Shown: positions 10,927 to 22,828, numbered from the stretch's first letter. The stretch is 64,000 nt of DNA from Semisulcospira habei (GCA_036245525.1 BTPG01000007.1:164003894-164067893), one strand, 5' to 3'. The notes: a model not told the origin generated them from the letters alone. Translations and numbers: made by a program.

Positions 10927-11217
10927 ACATGCAAGAATCGCCTCTACAACAAGCGCCACCAAGAGCTAAAATGGTTAAATTCATTATTTCTGAGCAGCAG
11001 AAACCTGCTGTTACCAGATGTCCACTGAGTGATGGGGGACACGGACAACCATTTCTTAGATAACATTTTGCAATTTGTGTAGTAATGAAATTCATACATC
11101 GTAAAACTAGCGCGCCAGCTGGCCAAACAAACCGACTCATGCCAATGTTATCGGCCATAACAAATTGGGTTTTAAGGTCGACGTTCACAGATTATTAGGG
11201 GTTGCTCACAGAAGACT

Positions 11218-11441
11218 ACAGTTCATGGGTAGTGCCAGAATAGCTTGCCTGCGGTATTAGCTTTAATAAATTGAGCATCAAAACTGAAATTTCCAAACTG
11301 GGAGTTGTCTGTAGATTACTGTTTAAGACAGAACAATTATGATAGTTCAATGGTGGCGCCAAGCCATTCTGGCACCACCCTTGAACTATCATGGTCGATC
11401 CATATCTTTGGTGCAGTGTGTCAGGGCTTAACGAATTAAAA
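11218..11441. mobile_element. Family C, rearranged copy
   Basis: A fragment with GGGTAGTGCCAGAATAGC (11225-11246) is followed by a second partial copy. In that copy the left half of the hairpin is shortened (GTTCAATGGTGGCGCC) while the right half is complete (CACCACCCTTGAACTATCAT). It ends near GGCTTAACGAATTAA. Confidence 0.55.
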
Positions 11442-12456
11442 TCTCGACACAACTGCTTTGCCAGGTGGGGAATGTATCTTGGCAGAAGCGGTCGAGTTTT
11501 GTGTGTACAAAAAAAGGTGCATGGTTCCTATCTGACACGTTATGAATGACAAAGAATTTAAATTACAAAATGTCCTATTGTGAACGTTTACCTATCTGCC
11601 AGTGTATTTTAACTGGGATTAGCCGTTTAAACGGTGCTAAGCGGCTGGGATAATCTACCCCCACCATCAAGCCAACCCGCCCCCCTCCCCCTTCCGCCTC
11701 CTTCGCGCCCAGTGGCATACAATATTCTCGCGGCCCACGGGTGGCCGGTCAGTGGAATTAATCCCTTCAACGTCAGTGATCATGAATGAAATATCTAAAA
11801 ACGGTCGCGGGCTGACCGCCTGAAAACACTACCGCTGGGGAACACAGAGATAAATAAGACAAGCAAGACTGAGCCATAGATTCATAGGAGTCCGCGCCGA
11901 CACGGAGTCTATGCCTCTTGCAGTAAGTACATCTGTCCGCAGCATCCCGAGCAGTGACAGGGTGAAATTATTTGCTTCCAATAACCGTGGCGATTGCTGA
12001 ACATTCGTGAAGGGGGCCTGGGACGCACGCTGAGTCGCCACATACCGGTCAGCCATTACTGTACCCGCCTCCCTCCTAATGGCACGCATACGACACGGTC
12101 TGAGGACGCCCCAAACACGCGCACTCAAGTGTGGACGGTTTCCATTTCACTTTTCAGCTCTGGTATACAAAGTATTAACTGTAATATTTCCAGCAAAGTG
12201 TTGGTCTATGAGGCAGTGACTAAATACAGTGACTGGAGGGTACCAATCACACGGCTTATCCAGCCATAATAACAACCAGTACACAAGTCATTCCGGTTAG
12301 ATCCCTTGCCTTCAATGGCGCAGGGAGATATTTTTCATTGTGGAGACCCAGCGTATTGACTTGTTAACATTATTTTTCAGCTTCAAAAGCAGCAGTTCAA
12401 CCTCCCAAAAATAGAGCATAAAATCTGTTTTCGCGCATAAAATCTGTTTTCGGGGT
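11442..12456. other. No gene seen; worn family A trace
   Basis: About 11866-11925 holds a diverged family A hairpin (CCATAGATTCATAGGAGTC ... CTATGCCTCTTGC). A short CGCGCATAAAATCTGTTTTC duplication lies near 12418-12452. No exon recognised. Confidence 0.45.
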
Positions 12457-12669
12457 TTAACCCTTTTAGCCCCAAGGTCCTAATTCTCAAATTTTGGAGG
12501 TGTTGCCTAACGACTATGTACCAGTTGTAGGAGACGGATTATCACGATAATTAAAGGGTAGTGCCAGATGAGCTTGACGCCTTCAGGCGCCAAGCTCATC
12601 TGGCACTACCCTTTAATTATCATGATCAATCCATCTCCTGCTGCAGGGTCCTGGGGCTAAACGGATTAA
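12457..12669 (-). mobile_element. Palindrome family C, complete 213-bp copy
   Basis: TTAACCCTTTTAGCCCC opens and GGGGCTAAACGGATTAA closes. The hairpin from TATCACGATAATTAAAGGGT meets at GACGCCTTCAGGCGCC with few mismatches. The long flank is on the left, so it lies opposite to the copy at 8411. Confidence 0.8.
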
Positions 12670-13107
12670 CGTCCACAGCACCAAAGAGATAATGGACGGC
12701 CCTAACGCGGGGCGGGTTATGGGGGGGGGGGGGGGGGGCAGGGACAGCAATTGCCTATGGAGTAGGACCTGAACACTGATCAATTCGGCCGCAATGCAAC
12801 TGTACCACTTTGATTTACCAGGACTTTTAACGGACATGCATAAAAATCAAAATCTTTCTCCAAAAATAGTGGGGGAGGGGGTGGGGTGGAGTTGGGGGGG
12901 GGGGGCATATACATTTTTCTTAGGGGGGGGGGGGAGGGGGGAGTTAAGGGGCACTGGCCGCCAATCGTCTTGTGGAATAGACAGGGGATCAAACTGTTTG
13001 TTTTAATGTTTGTCCAACGCTTTGAATGTGCTCTTAATCTATCAGCGCTAGCCTCACCTATTTGGTTTGTGAAACTAATTAACAACCGCTACCGTGACGA
13101 AATAAAC
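12670..13107. other. Poly-G tracts, no gene seen
   Basis: G runs at about 12721-12738, 12894-12906 and 12924-12933 with GGAGGGG-rich sequence between. Apparent reading frames are low-complexity products. Confidence 0.6.
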
Positions 13108-13191
13108 GCAAGAGGTATACTGAGAACCTCATGAGCCCCCGCACTATGGGGGGCTCATGAGGTCCTATGCCGGCCTCTTGCTGACATTCTT
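13108..13191. mobile_element. Palindrome family A copy
   Basis: GCAAGAGGTATACTGAGAAC ... CTCATGAGCCCCC and its complement meet at GCACTATGGG. The right arm has an inserted CGG (TATGCCGGCCTCTTGC). The right flank keeps the family motif GGGGTTTTGGGGG. Confidence 0.7.
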
Positions 13192-13863
13192 TGTATCTGT
13201 GTTCCTTGCGCTGGGGTTTTGGGGGCATGACATTATAATCATTTGAAAAACACTGCTTGTGACCACCAGCACTGAGGGAGCTGGCTGCGGCGACTTTACC
13301 GTCTGAGAAGCAAAGATGCGGCGGAGCATTGCGGTTTGAGTGTGAACGTGAACCGGGTACCGACCCCAACAAGAAATACTTTGAGGCATAGATCTACATT
13401 CTCGGATGTGCCCAGCAGCCGCAGCGGCCCGTGAAAGTATATTCCTTTTGCACAAGTCAGGAATTGGTTGATGGGGTCATATCAGACCGGACAATGGTTG
13501 GACTGACGACAATAAACCCCAGGATCAAGGGTAGGACAACTCATAACGGACGGTGTAATTTGGCGAAGATGATGCGATATGGAACCAATTTACTCACCCA
13601 ACCAAAGCGTAATGTGTGTCTGTACAGTAAAGTTTAGCTTACCACGCATTATAGTCACGCTTTATGGTCACGCACTAAGGTCACCGATATAATACTATGA
13701 CTAACCCGTACTTATTACTTATACCCCAATCTGTTGCGATTCGTTCCAGTTTCCAATGCGAGATTTTAAATGCGGGCTGAAAGCGGTACACTGGCTAACC
13801 ATTTACAGGTCCTGGCAATCTAAATTTAATGATACTTATTTGTCAATATAATGGTCTCGTGCC
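13192..13863. other. No gene seen
   Basis: No exon or repeat recognised apart from the edges of neighbouring palindromes. Confidence 0.45.
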
Positions 13864-13935
13864 AGCAAGAGATATAAATTCTCATAAGCCCCTGCTGATG
13901 CCGCAAAAGTACGTGAGCATCTGTCATACTCTTGC
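13864..13935. mobile_element. Family A hairpin, decayed
   Basis: GCAAGAGATATAAATTCTCA and a diverged complement ending CATACTCTTGC; the right arm has lost most of CATGAGCCCC. Confidence 0.5.
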
Positions 13936-13960
13936 AGATGAAAGAAGAAATGTACAATCT

Positions 13961-14162
13961 GTTACCCTTTGGTTGTCGGTAGCGCGTTTTGTCGCGATGA
14001 TTCCTGCAGGAATCATCGCGACGAAACGCGCTACCGACAAACAAAGAGTTAACAAATTGTGTTGTACTTGTCTTTTTGTTTCTACACTTTCTGTAGTTGT
14101 CTTTTTTCACACCTGCAGGAATCATCGCGACAAAACGAGCTACCGACAGCCAAAGGATTAAC
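13961..14162. mobile_element. Family B copy plus a half copy in tandem
   Basis: A full near-perfect hairpin (13961-14052; GTCGGTAGCGCGTTTTGTCG meeting at TCCTGCAGGA) ends AAAGAGTTAACAAATTGTG. About 60 bp on, a right half alone (14110-14161) ends AAAGGATTAACAAATTGTG. The repeated AACAAATTGTGTTGTAC after each suggests a tandem duplication that lost the second left arm. Confidence 0.75.
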
Positions 14163-14867
14163 AAATTGTGTTGTACCTTGCCCGTTTTTATCCGGCTACA
14201 CGTGTTTCTTTCATTGTTGGGAGAATCCTGTCAGTGTTCACTTACAATCATCTATGCTCATCACAAAAAAAGTCAAGGAACGCTTAGGACAATGTGCATT
14301 ACTTGCTCATTACTCAGAGACCAAGCTGCTCATGCAATGATGTTCCGTGATGGCATGATTGCTTATAACGGATTTAAATGGGCATTCCTAACGCGGGCTA
14401 ACCGTCGACTCTTTTTCACGGGTACATGGCATACACATAGCCATTTAAAAAAAAAAAAAAAAAAAAAAAAGAGTTCGACGCCAAAAGTTGCTCATTTGAG
14501 CAGCATGAAAGACTAGACAATTTTTTTTTTTTGCTCAGTGGCGTTCCTGAGACTGAAGCACTGAAGAATTTTTGCTTTCTCAGTATCATAGTTATACCCA
14601 GGCCACTGACTTGACGAGACGACTGTAAGGATTGGTTCTTCTTCTTCTCAGTTCCAATCAAGTATATCCCTCTTTGCTGAGTCATCGCGTACTGTGATTG
14701 CTTGAAATTATTGGACGTCTGGAATTACAATGATTAGAATAGAAAACTGCACGTCATCAATCGTAACACGGTAGGCGTTCCTTGACATTTTGTGACTAGT
14801 TCATTTAAAACTGACGTGACAAACACATCAAACGCGAAGCTGGCCTACTTGATGTCTACGGCATAAG
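14163..14867. other. No gene seen; poly-A and poly-T
   Basis: A run at about 14447-14470 and T run at 14521-14532. No exon recognised. Confidence 0.45.
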
Positions 14868-14940
14868 ATGATGATGATGAAACGTTTTATTTACATGATA
14901 AAGTTTTAGGCGAAACGCCTCGCTTACAAACTGTCCTGTT
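14868..14940 (-). repeat. Retroposon 3' tail fragment
   Basis: GATGATGATGATGAAACG, then TTTTATTTACATGATAAAG and TTTAGGCGAAACGCCTCG. A second copy is at 19279-19352. On the minus strand it reads as an AATAAAACG 3' end followed by (ATC)n, as at the end of a SINE or LINE. Confidence 0.6.
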
Positions 14941-15214
14941 AGAAAAGAAACATTAACAGCAAAGAGTAAGAAACACAATAAATCGAAACATGAAGAAATA
15001 AACTGAAAAAAAAAAAAAAAACCAACACAATACAAAAGCAATGCAAATAATGTGCACACATAATTATCAATAACAGTGAATAATAATTATATATACATAT
15101 AATATGTAAAAAAAAAATTTAAAAAATTGTAGTCCGTCAAGTTACTGTAACAATAATTAACTGAGACCAGAACTGCAACATTCTGGCTAGCCGGGTCATG
15201 TGGAATATGACAGT
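14941..15214. other. No gene seen
   Basis: AT-rich with A runs near 15007 and 15110. Confidence 0.45.
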
Positions 15215-15676
15215 AGGTCACGGTATACATTTAAATTGGGAAGTTCAGGCAGTGCAAGGCCCCGTGATTTTAAAAATAATTTTTGCCTTGTTTGAAAATT
15301 TGCAGTTGGGCTGAATGTGGGAATTTGCTGGAAATTTGTGGTTAGCTGAGAGGAGACATGTTTGGTGCTTTGATTCATACCATCCTGAGCTTATCCAGTG
15401 GACATTTGTGGGCCTATGTTGAGTTGCCTTTGACGTAGTGATTTGAGGGGCACGCTGATTTCAGCTGTGCTTGGGTGTGGGGTTGGTAAGGAACCAGTTT
15501 CATAGCCAAGAAATGAGACGGGTCATGTGCTGGTTTTTTTGGTATTTTGTGCATGGCAAATGTGCAGCTGGTGGGCGGTAGTGTTTTTTTTAGGGAATTG
15601 AACAATTAGGGGATGACTGGGACTGACTAAGGCTAAGAGACTGGACAGTACGGAAACAGCACTGTGGTCCGTGGCC
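15215..15676. repeat. 462-bp direct repeat, left copy
   Basis: Nearly identical to 17852-18314, in the same orientation, about 2.64 kb away. The left copy is bounded by TGACAG...GGTCAC and GTGGCCTGTCA, a weak 11-bp inverted terminus. It could be a miniature DNA element or half of a segmental duplication. The pair does not look like LTRs: no primer-binding site and no gag-pol lie between. Confidence 0.8.
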
Positions 15677-16850
15677 TGTCAGGTGCACCACATGCCATAT
15701 GTGACATAGACCGGAAACTGGTTTAGTGTAATCAGATCATTGAGTTTGGATGGTTGCAGTTGGAAAAGTAAGAAAATCATGAAAAATGTGAAATTTTGCC
15801 AAAAAATCGCTGTGCATGCAGTTTTATAGGCGTTTTGGCATGTTTTGCATGGCAACACCCTGTTTACCTGCACTGTGAGCTAGGTTTGGTGTGTTTGCTC
15901 ATTTATTTTTTGTCTTACAGGTAGTCATGAGTCTTTCCTTCGACCATGAGCTGTGACCTTTGACCTTGACCTTGAAAGGGGTGGGGTTTGGGGTGTTCAG
16001 TTTGATAAATGCGTTAAAAAAAATTCACTCTTTCAGTTATTGAAGTTGTGTGGGGTGGGTGTAGGGTGGGGTGGGTAGGGGTTTGGGTTGGGAGGGGGGG
16101 GGGTTTGGGGGTTTAAGGTCAAAGGTTAAGATAAAAACTACAATGAAACAGTGTTAGCATGTGCATTTCATCAGACAGCTGACCTCAGACAGAGTGAAAT
16201 AAGCGGCCAAAATAATGTGACATGCAGAAGTGTTATTTTGCATGGTACTGCTACACTGGTTGCATCTGATGTGTCATTTTGCTGTAATTGTCATGAGGGA
16301 TGTCTCTGGTGTCTATTCTAAACCAAACACAAGCACTTGTACACTGAGTAAAGCTCAGTTGAGTGCATTGTTATGGGACCAGCAGTTGCAGGCACCAGTA
16401 GAGGGTTTTACAGGAGTGTTCACAAGTTTGGCACACACATGCCTACTGCATCTGCAAGATGAGCTGAGGTGTTTTGAGACTCTGACAAGTGTGTTTTATA
16501 TAAAAATGAACTGTACATAACCATTTTTCTATGCTACCTCCTAAATCAGCACTCCAGACACTTGTTAGCGTATGCGGCGTGTCCCGCGTAGCATAGTTTT
16601 GGTTGTTTTCTGTAGTCTTTTTCCTGTGGGATAGCTCAATAGACTTAATGTTTAAATTGCAGAGCTGTTTCATGACCCCTTTTGCCTAGGGAAAGATTGC
16701 CAGCAGCATATAGGGCATGGCAGCTTGTTACAGGCCTCTTCCAGCTTGTTGTCACCAGACAACAGGGTCAATGAGGATGCCTGGGTGTTGTCTTTTGGGC
16801 TGCCCTAAGAAGCTTGGCACACGCTACCACAAACACCTATTGCCGGGCGC
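15677..16850. other. Spacer between direct repeats; G-rich tract
   Basis: G-rich run at about 16049-16110 with repeated GGGTAGGGG and GGTTGGGAGGGG, able in principle to form G-quadruplexes. No exon recognised. Confidence 0.5.
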
Positions 16851-16920
16851 AATTTTGTGGCGGCAATGTTGCCGCCTCAATTAGGGGCGCCTACAATATT
16901 GCCGCCACAAATTGCGACCC
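16851..16920. repeat. Short inverted repeat of a GTGGCGGCAA motif
   Basis: GCAATTTTGTGGCGGCAA and its complement (TTGCCGCCACAAATTGC) face each other across about 35 bp. The CAATGTTGCCGCC motif recurs near 16967-16980. It may be the end of a DNA transposon, perhaps Harbinger-like (inference from the MADF-like frame downstream). Confidence 0.4.
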
Positions 16921-16984
16921 GATACAAACCGAGTCTATTCATTTGTGGTAGCCGGCAAGGCTCGAGCAATGTTGCCGCCTCTCA

Positions 16985-17080
16985 GCCAATCAGCGGTGTT
17001 CTTGCGCCACTTCCCGTTTCTTCATCTTCCGGCGAGCCGGAAAAAATGGCGGAGAAGCTGAGCGACGGCCGACGGCTTTG
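16985..17080 (+). promoter_or_regulatory. Housekeeping-type promoter candidate
   Basis: Within 65 bp: a CCAAT box (AGCCAATCAGCGG, 16984-16996), two ETS-type sites (TTCCGG at 17027, CCGGAA at 17037) and a YY1-like AAAATGGCGG overlapping an ATG at 17046. This combination is typical of TATA-less animal promoters. The frame from that ATG is only 11 codons (MAEKLSDGRRL), so a spliced transcript or upstream ORF would be needed. Confidence 0.45.
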
Positions 17081-17095
17081 AGACTGTAATATTCA

Positions 17096-17161
17096 TTGGA
17101 GACGCGCCGCATGTGAAAACGCTGCTAATAGCTGCATATCCGTATGCGGCATGTCTCCAGT
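17096..17161. repeat. Imperfect palindrome
   Basis: TGGAGACGCGCCGCAT and ATGCGGCATGTCTCCA pair across about 30 bp. It sits between the promoter candidate and the MADF-like frame. Confidence 0.5.
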
Positions 17162-17267
17162 GAGTAAATTGATCAACCTTGTCCGAGAGTTCCCATGCAT
17201 ATGGGACTCCTGCAGCTCCGAATATTTCAACCGGGCGCGCCGTGAGAGCTGTTCCAATATTAGTAAT
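17151..17267 (+). pseudogene. MADF-like fragment
   Basis: The frame from ATG at 17151 reads SKLINLVREFPCIWD, then YFNRARRE. This matches the start of the MADF domain (LI..V...P.LWD....Y.NR..R), a DNA-binding fold found in host regulators and in the accessory ORF of Harbinger transposons. The usual W of helix 3 is missing and the frame diverges after about 38 residues, so it is partial or broken. Promoter-like sequence lies just upstream. Family call is by motif only. Confidence 0.35.
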
Positions 17268-17851
17268 GGCAGGTCAGTCAGTACAACACATTGCGCGTAC
17301 ATTGATAGGTGTGCCAGGAAGCCGATGTGGCAGGTGGCAAATTGTTGCTTACCACACATTGCTAGTGGCAAATTCTGGTAGCGTGGGCCCAGCTTCTAAG
17401 ATACACAAGCAAATGGCCTTAGGTCTGAAAGCTCATTTTTCATCAGTGTCAGTGTCAAGGTAACTTTTTTAAGTTGTCCAGCCCACCAGAAGTCAGTTTG
17501 ACTGAATTGCATGCGTGTGTAAACTTGGAAAAACAGAAGGAAAAATATGAAAAAAAAAAAAAAAAACACCTTCATGTGCCTGTGTCTCAAATGCAACATT
17601 TCTGAAGATCAGATATATTACTTGATGTACATGCCAATTTTGGAGGCATTCTGACCATATCTAGGCTGTTTTTCATGGCATCAGATATCAACAGCATTGT
17701 AAACGCCAAATCAAGGCACTTCACATAATGGGCCATAACATAAAGATGCAGCAACTTTCAAGGGTGTCATTTTGGGTTTGACTTAGCTATTGTCTAAGGG
17801 TTGCACTGATGGCAGATTGAATGGTGTTCAGGTGGGACAAGTTTCTCTGAC
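17268..17851. other. No gene seen
   Basis: Spacer up to the right direct repeat; A run near 17551-17566. No exon recognised. Confidence 0.4.
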
Positions 17852-18314
17852 AGGTCACAGTATACATTTAAATTGGGAAGTTCAGGCAGTGCAAGGCCCC
17901 GTGTTTTTAAAAATAATTTTTGCCTTGTTTGAAAATTTGCAGTTGGGCTGAATGTGGGAATTTGCTGGAAATTTGTGGTTAGCTGAGAGGAGACATGTTT
18001 GGTGCTTTGATTCATACCATCCTGAGCTTATCCAGTTGACATTTGTGGGCCTATGTTGAGTTGCCTTTGACGTAGTGATTTGAGGGGCACGCTGATTTCA
18101 GCTGTGCTTGGGTGTGGGGTTGGTAAGGAACCAGTTTCATAGCCAAGAAATGAGACGGGTCATGTGCTGGTTTTTTTGGTATTTTGTGCATGGCAAATGT
18201 GCAGCTGGTGGGCGGTAGTGTTTTTTTTTAGGGAACTGAACAATTAGGGGATGACTGGGACTGACTAAGGCTAAGAGACTGGACAGTACGGAAACAGCAC
18301 TGTGTTCCGTGGCC
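17852..18314. repeat. 463-bp direct repeat, right copy
   Basis: Matches 15215-15676 with a handful of substitutions. Homology stops at CCGTGGCC; the left copy continues TGTCA and this one continues ACTATTCC, so the end is truncated or replaced here. Confidence 0.8.
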
Positions 18315-19155
18315 ACTATTCCATTGCCTCGTCTAAAGCCAGACATGAATTTTGCAACTCAGTGACAACGTAAGAAGGCGAGCGTCGCCATGCCGTTTCG
18401 TTGTAACCAACCAATCAGACAGCCCCTCGTGCGTCATCACTCCACGGATAGACTGCTCATGCGCGCGGCATACTGATGAGGCGACAAGCGAGACCACTCA
18501 CTCCGTCAGGTTCAGGAGGGGAAGACAATTTGCAGACGGCTCAATGGGGGGATTAGAGGCTAATCCAATCTGGTTTGCTCTCTCTGTGTGTGTAACACGG
18601 CTTGGGAGTCTAGTCCTCACAAACGCGTTGTAACGGGATACACAGTTAGAAACAGCTACTCGGGCCGGCATCGCTTGCGGCAGCACCGGGTGGACCGGCC
18701 GCCAGCGCACGGCCGTGCCGCTCGGCCGGACCGCCACTCAGCAAGTGATGTGGGCCCAAGGATTTTTAACTCACTGGGCGGCGACCTGGCGGCTGCCTCC
18801 GTCTCCTTGCGAATGAGACGGCGCAGGAAATTACATGATGCAGTAGGTGGGATTCAAAGTAATTTCAATTTGCCACTCGTGCCAAGTGTGTTTGCCGGGC
18901 TGCGCCGTACAACAAAGAAACTAGTGAATGGGATAAACAGGCTTTGAGCAAACCGTAAGTAATATGTGGCAACCCCTGCTACTTTCATCGTCAGAATGCC
19001 GCATCTCGCCAAGTCAGTTTGCCCGCTCCCCCCCCCCCCCTCCCCCCTTTAAGTTCTAAGGACACATGAACAAGGCCTGTACTGATGCCCGCGCTACTGC
19101 CTTCATCATTAAAAATAAAGTTTCAGTTTAATTCAGACATCACACACTCCACTGC
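18315..19155. other. CpG-rich stretch with a CCAAT box; no exon confirmed
   Basis: AACCAACCAATCAGAC lies near 18405-18420, followed by CpG-rich sequence to about 18820. A 119-codon frame ending at 18947 has no family I recognise. It could be a promoter and 5' exon of an unseen gene or transcript. Poly-C at about 19030-19041. Confidence 0.35.
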
Positions 19156-19352
<197 letters not shown>

Positions 19353-19379
19353 GTTTGTCCAAGATGACTCGAGACTGAG

Positions 19380-20099
<720 letters not shown>

Positions 20100-20158
<59 letters not shown>
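20100..20158. repeat. (GA)n microsatellite
   Basis: GA run with one GG interruption near 20127. Confidence 0.9.
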
Positions 20159-20163
<5 letters not shown>

Positions 20164-20351
20164 CGCAGTTGACATCAGTTGCAAATCCCTAAAACGTCAG
20201 CTTTGTTTAAGAAGCAAAAAATGAGTGGAAGTGGAGGGAGTGGTCTAAATACAGACGGAAAGAGACGAGCTCAGTGGCTTTGTTGCACAATCACTGACAT
20301 ACCATGTACACCCTCCCGCGATCTCACCACGTCAACGAGGCTGTTCTGACA

Positions 20352-20415
20352 GCAAGAGGCATAGATTCTCATGAGCCCCTGCTTGTTGGGGCTCATGAGA
20401 ATCTATGCCTCTTGC
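20352..20415. mobile_element. Palindrome family A copy
   Basis: Perfect or near-perfect hairpin: GCAAGAGGCATAGATTCTCA ... GAGCCCCTGC and complement around TTGTTGGG. One of the cleanest copies. Confidence 0.8.
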
Positions 20416-20652
20416 AGATGGAAACGACTGAATATGAAGAGCGACTGTGGCAAAGAAAACATTACTGAAAAAGATGCCAGCGAGCTACGCTAATTACAGT
20501 GCCCGCTGATTTTCTTTGTGTTACCTGAAACAGGTGATATTGATTTTGAAATACACCTGCCGGGAGGGCGACACGGGCAGGTTAAAAGTGCACGCTCGAT
20601 GACTGCATTCGGCGAGGGTTCAGTGGGAACAACTACCCGAATAAACTGTAAG

Positions 20653-20681
20653 TTAACCCTTTGGGTGTCGGTAGCAGTTTT
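20653..20681. mobile_element. Family B palindrome, left part split by a LINE
   Basis: TTAACCCTTTGGGTGTCGG, then TAGCAGTTTT, where the LINE starts. The right part resumes at 21742. TTAA and CCC are kept at the outer end. Confidence 0.8.
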
Positions 20682-21741
20682 ACTTTACTTACTTACTTAT
20701 GCCTGTCACCCCTCCCAGGGTATAGGCCGTCGACGAGAGACCTCCAGCGACTCCTGTCCTGTGTTTCTCCTTCGATTTTACTCCAGGTGGTTCCCAGTCT
20801 CTTGATGTCTGCTTGGAGGTCTCGACGCCAGGTGTTTCTCGGCCTGCCTCTTTTCCTCTTTCCCTGGGGGTTCCATGACAATGCCTGCCTAGTGATACTG
20901 GAAACTGGCTTTCTCAGACTGTGACCAATCCATCCCCATCTTCTTCGCCCAATTTCATTCTCTGCTGTTATCTGCTCTGTTCTCTCTCAGAGTCTGACAT
21001 TGCTGATCTTCTCTGGCCAGTGGATTTTCAAGAAGTTCTTCTAAGGCAACTGTTAATGAAGATCTGTACTCTGTTGACTGTAGTTTTTGTCAACCTCCAA
21101 GTCTCTGCTCCATGTAGGAGAACTGCTTTTACGTTGGAGTTGAAAAACTGGACTTTGGTGTGTTGTGACAGCTCTCTGGAACTCCTTACTTTTTTTCAGC
21201 TGGAGAAAGGCTGCTCTTGCTTTACCGATTCGTGCTCTGATATCTGCATCAGTGCCACCTTTTTTGTCGATGATGCTCCCGAGATAGATGAAGGACTCCA
21301 CCTCCTCCAGCGGGGTGCCAGCAAGCAAGACTGGTTCTTCCCTGGTTGCGTTCAGCCTCATTGTCTTTGTTTTCTGTTTGTGGATGGTAAGGCCCACCTG
21401 GGACGAGATGTCAGCAAGCCTCGTGGTCTTGTCCTGCATTTGTTGATGAGTGTGGGACAGTAACGCCAAGTCGTCTGCAAAATCGAGGTCGTCAAGCTGT
21501 GTCCACAGTGTCCACTGTATTCCGCTTCTTCTCTGCTCTGTGGTCCTCTTCATGACCCAGTCTATGGCCAGTAGGAAGAGGAACGGAGACAGTAAACACT
21601 CCTTCCTGACGCCGGTTCTGACCTGGAGCACACTGGTGAACTGCCCTTCGTGGATCACGCGACATGTCATGCCATCGTAGCTGCTCTTGATCAGGCAAAC
21701 GAGCTTTGCGGGTACACCGTAATGTCGTAGGAGTTTCCACA
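20682..21741 (-). mobile_element. 5'-truncated RTE-like LINE nested in palindrome B
   Basis: The last 1.06 kb of an RTE-like element on the minus strand, ending in a TAAGTAAGTAAAG tail. It is flanked by CGGTAGCAGTTTT (20669-20681) and CGGTAGCGGTTTT (21742-21754), a 13-bp duplication with one mismatch, inside the left arm of a family B hairpin. It encodes RT motifs ([38 protein letters not shown]) and the [13 protein letters not shown]-terminus. A frameshift follows the LQLKK block. It belongs to the subfamily of the copies at 49.1 and 55.6 kb. Confidence 0.85.
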
Positions 21742-21822
21742 CGGTAGCGGTTTTGGTCGCGATGATTCCTGCCGGAATCATCGCGACTAAAACCGCTACC
21801 GTACACTGACCCAGAAGGTTAA
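21742..21822. mobile_element. Family B palindrome, right part
   Basis: Continues after the LINE: CGGTAGCGGTTTTGGTCGCG meets at TCCTGCCGGA, then the complement to CCGCTACCG. The outer end (AGAAGGTTAA near 21816) keeps GGTTAA. Confidence 0.75.
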
Positions 21823-21999
21823 AGCGATCTGTTGCCTGGCAGGCGTTGACTGCTAACATTCGCGATTACAATGGGTTATCAATGTTGTCTTGCCTCAACT
21901 AAGAAGTTTCTATTCTTCTTTTCACAATCTATGTGAGTAGGCACACGTACCACAGCTTGTCCACTGTCTTTTGAGCGTAACGAAAGGAACTCTCCTGCA

Positions 22000-22410
22000 G
22001 AAGATTGATTGTACATTGCTTAACGTCCCGACAGCAACAAGGCTTTCTCAGGACATGCCTGCACTGCTTGTGAAAAAAAATAAACAGAACATTGAATGTA
22101 TGTCGCCAGCCGGTCAAATACATTAAATAAACCGAACACATGGGGCCTAAATAAAGCTAAGACCATTTAGCAACACACATCCAATATCAAGAGCTACAGG
22201 CAGTGCAGACAGTAGGGAGAGTTTTAAAAAGGCAAATACAGGTGAATGGACAAAGGGTAGACAGAAACAAATGCCCCAGAATAGAGAGAAAAACCCACCC
22301 TGTGGGGCTGACCAGGGTGACCCTGGGAACTAAAAAATACCTAACCCCACCCAAGTCCCCCAGGGCAGACCCGGGTGGGGTACCTGCAGAAGAGCAGAAA
22401 GGTCTTGCAT
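22000..22410 (-). mobile_element. Retroposon copy (second copy at 63568-63957)
   Basis: About 400 bp, inverted relative to the copy at the right end of the window. Shared blocks include TACATTGCTTAACGTCCCGA, GCAGTGCAGACAGTAGGGAG and AACCCACCCTGTGGGGCTGA. In the other copy the same end runs into (TCAA)n, so the likely 3' end is the low-coordinate side here. Probably a SINE or short LINE derivative; no tRNA head or ORF was seen. Confidence 0.65.
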
Positions 22411-22434
22411 TCTATGACATTCACACTTCATAAT

Positions 22435-22648
22435 TTAACCCATTCTACCCCAGACACACCACAGGAAGATAAGGATCGACCATGATAGTTCAAGGGTGAT
22501 GCCAGAATAGCTTGGCGCCTATGGGCGCCAAGCTATTCTGGCATCACCCTTAAACTATCATGGTCGATCTGTGTCCTGCACTGCAATGCAGTCTTCAGAG
22601 GACAACGGCAAAACTTACGGATTTCGGTGTTGGGTTAGAATGAGTTAA
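22435..22648 (+). mobile_element. Palindrome family C, complete 214-bp copy
   Basis: TTAACCCATTCTACCCCA to TTGGGTTAGAATGAGTTAA. Hairpin GATCGACCATGATAGTTCAA meets at GGCGCCTATGGGCGCC. About 11 differences by eye from the copy at 8411, same orientation, same length. Confidence 0.85.
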
Positions 22649-22787
22649 GTCTAAAGCCCTTCTGATCATCATTATCGAAAGACATACTCAGAATATTTAT
22701 AAAGGAGATATTGTGAAGTATTAACCCTTTACTGCCTGGAGTACGTCGAGCAATCCTATAAAAAGGCTAAACTGATGACCGTGCATG

Positions 22788-22828
<41 letters not shown>

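Noticed and set aside
15215..18314. LTR retrotransposon
   Set aside because: The 462-bp repeats look like LTRs at first, but there is no primer-binding site, polypurine tract, gag or pol between them, and the copies end differently.
18588..18947. 119-codon frame in the CpG-rich stretch
   Set aside because: Arg-rich product of GC-rich DNA with no family resemblance; kept only as part of the promoter-like stretch.
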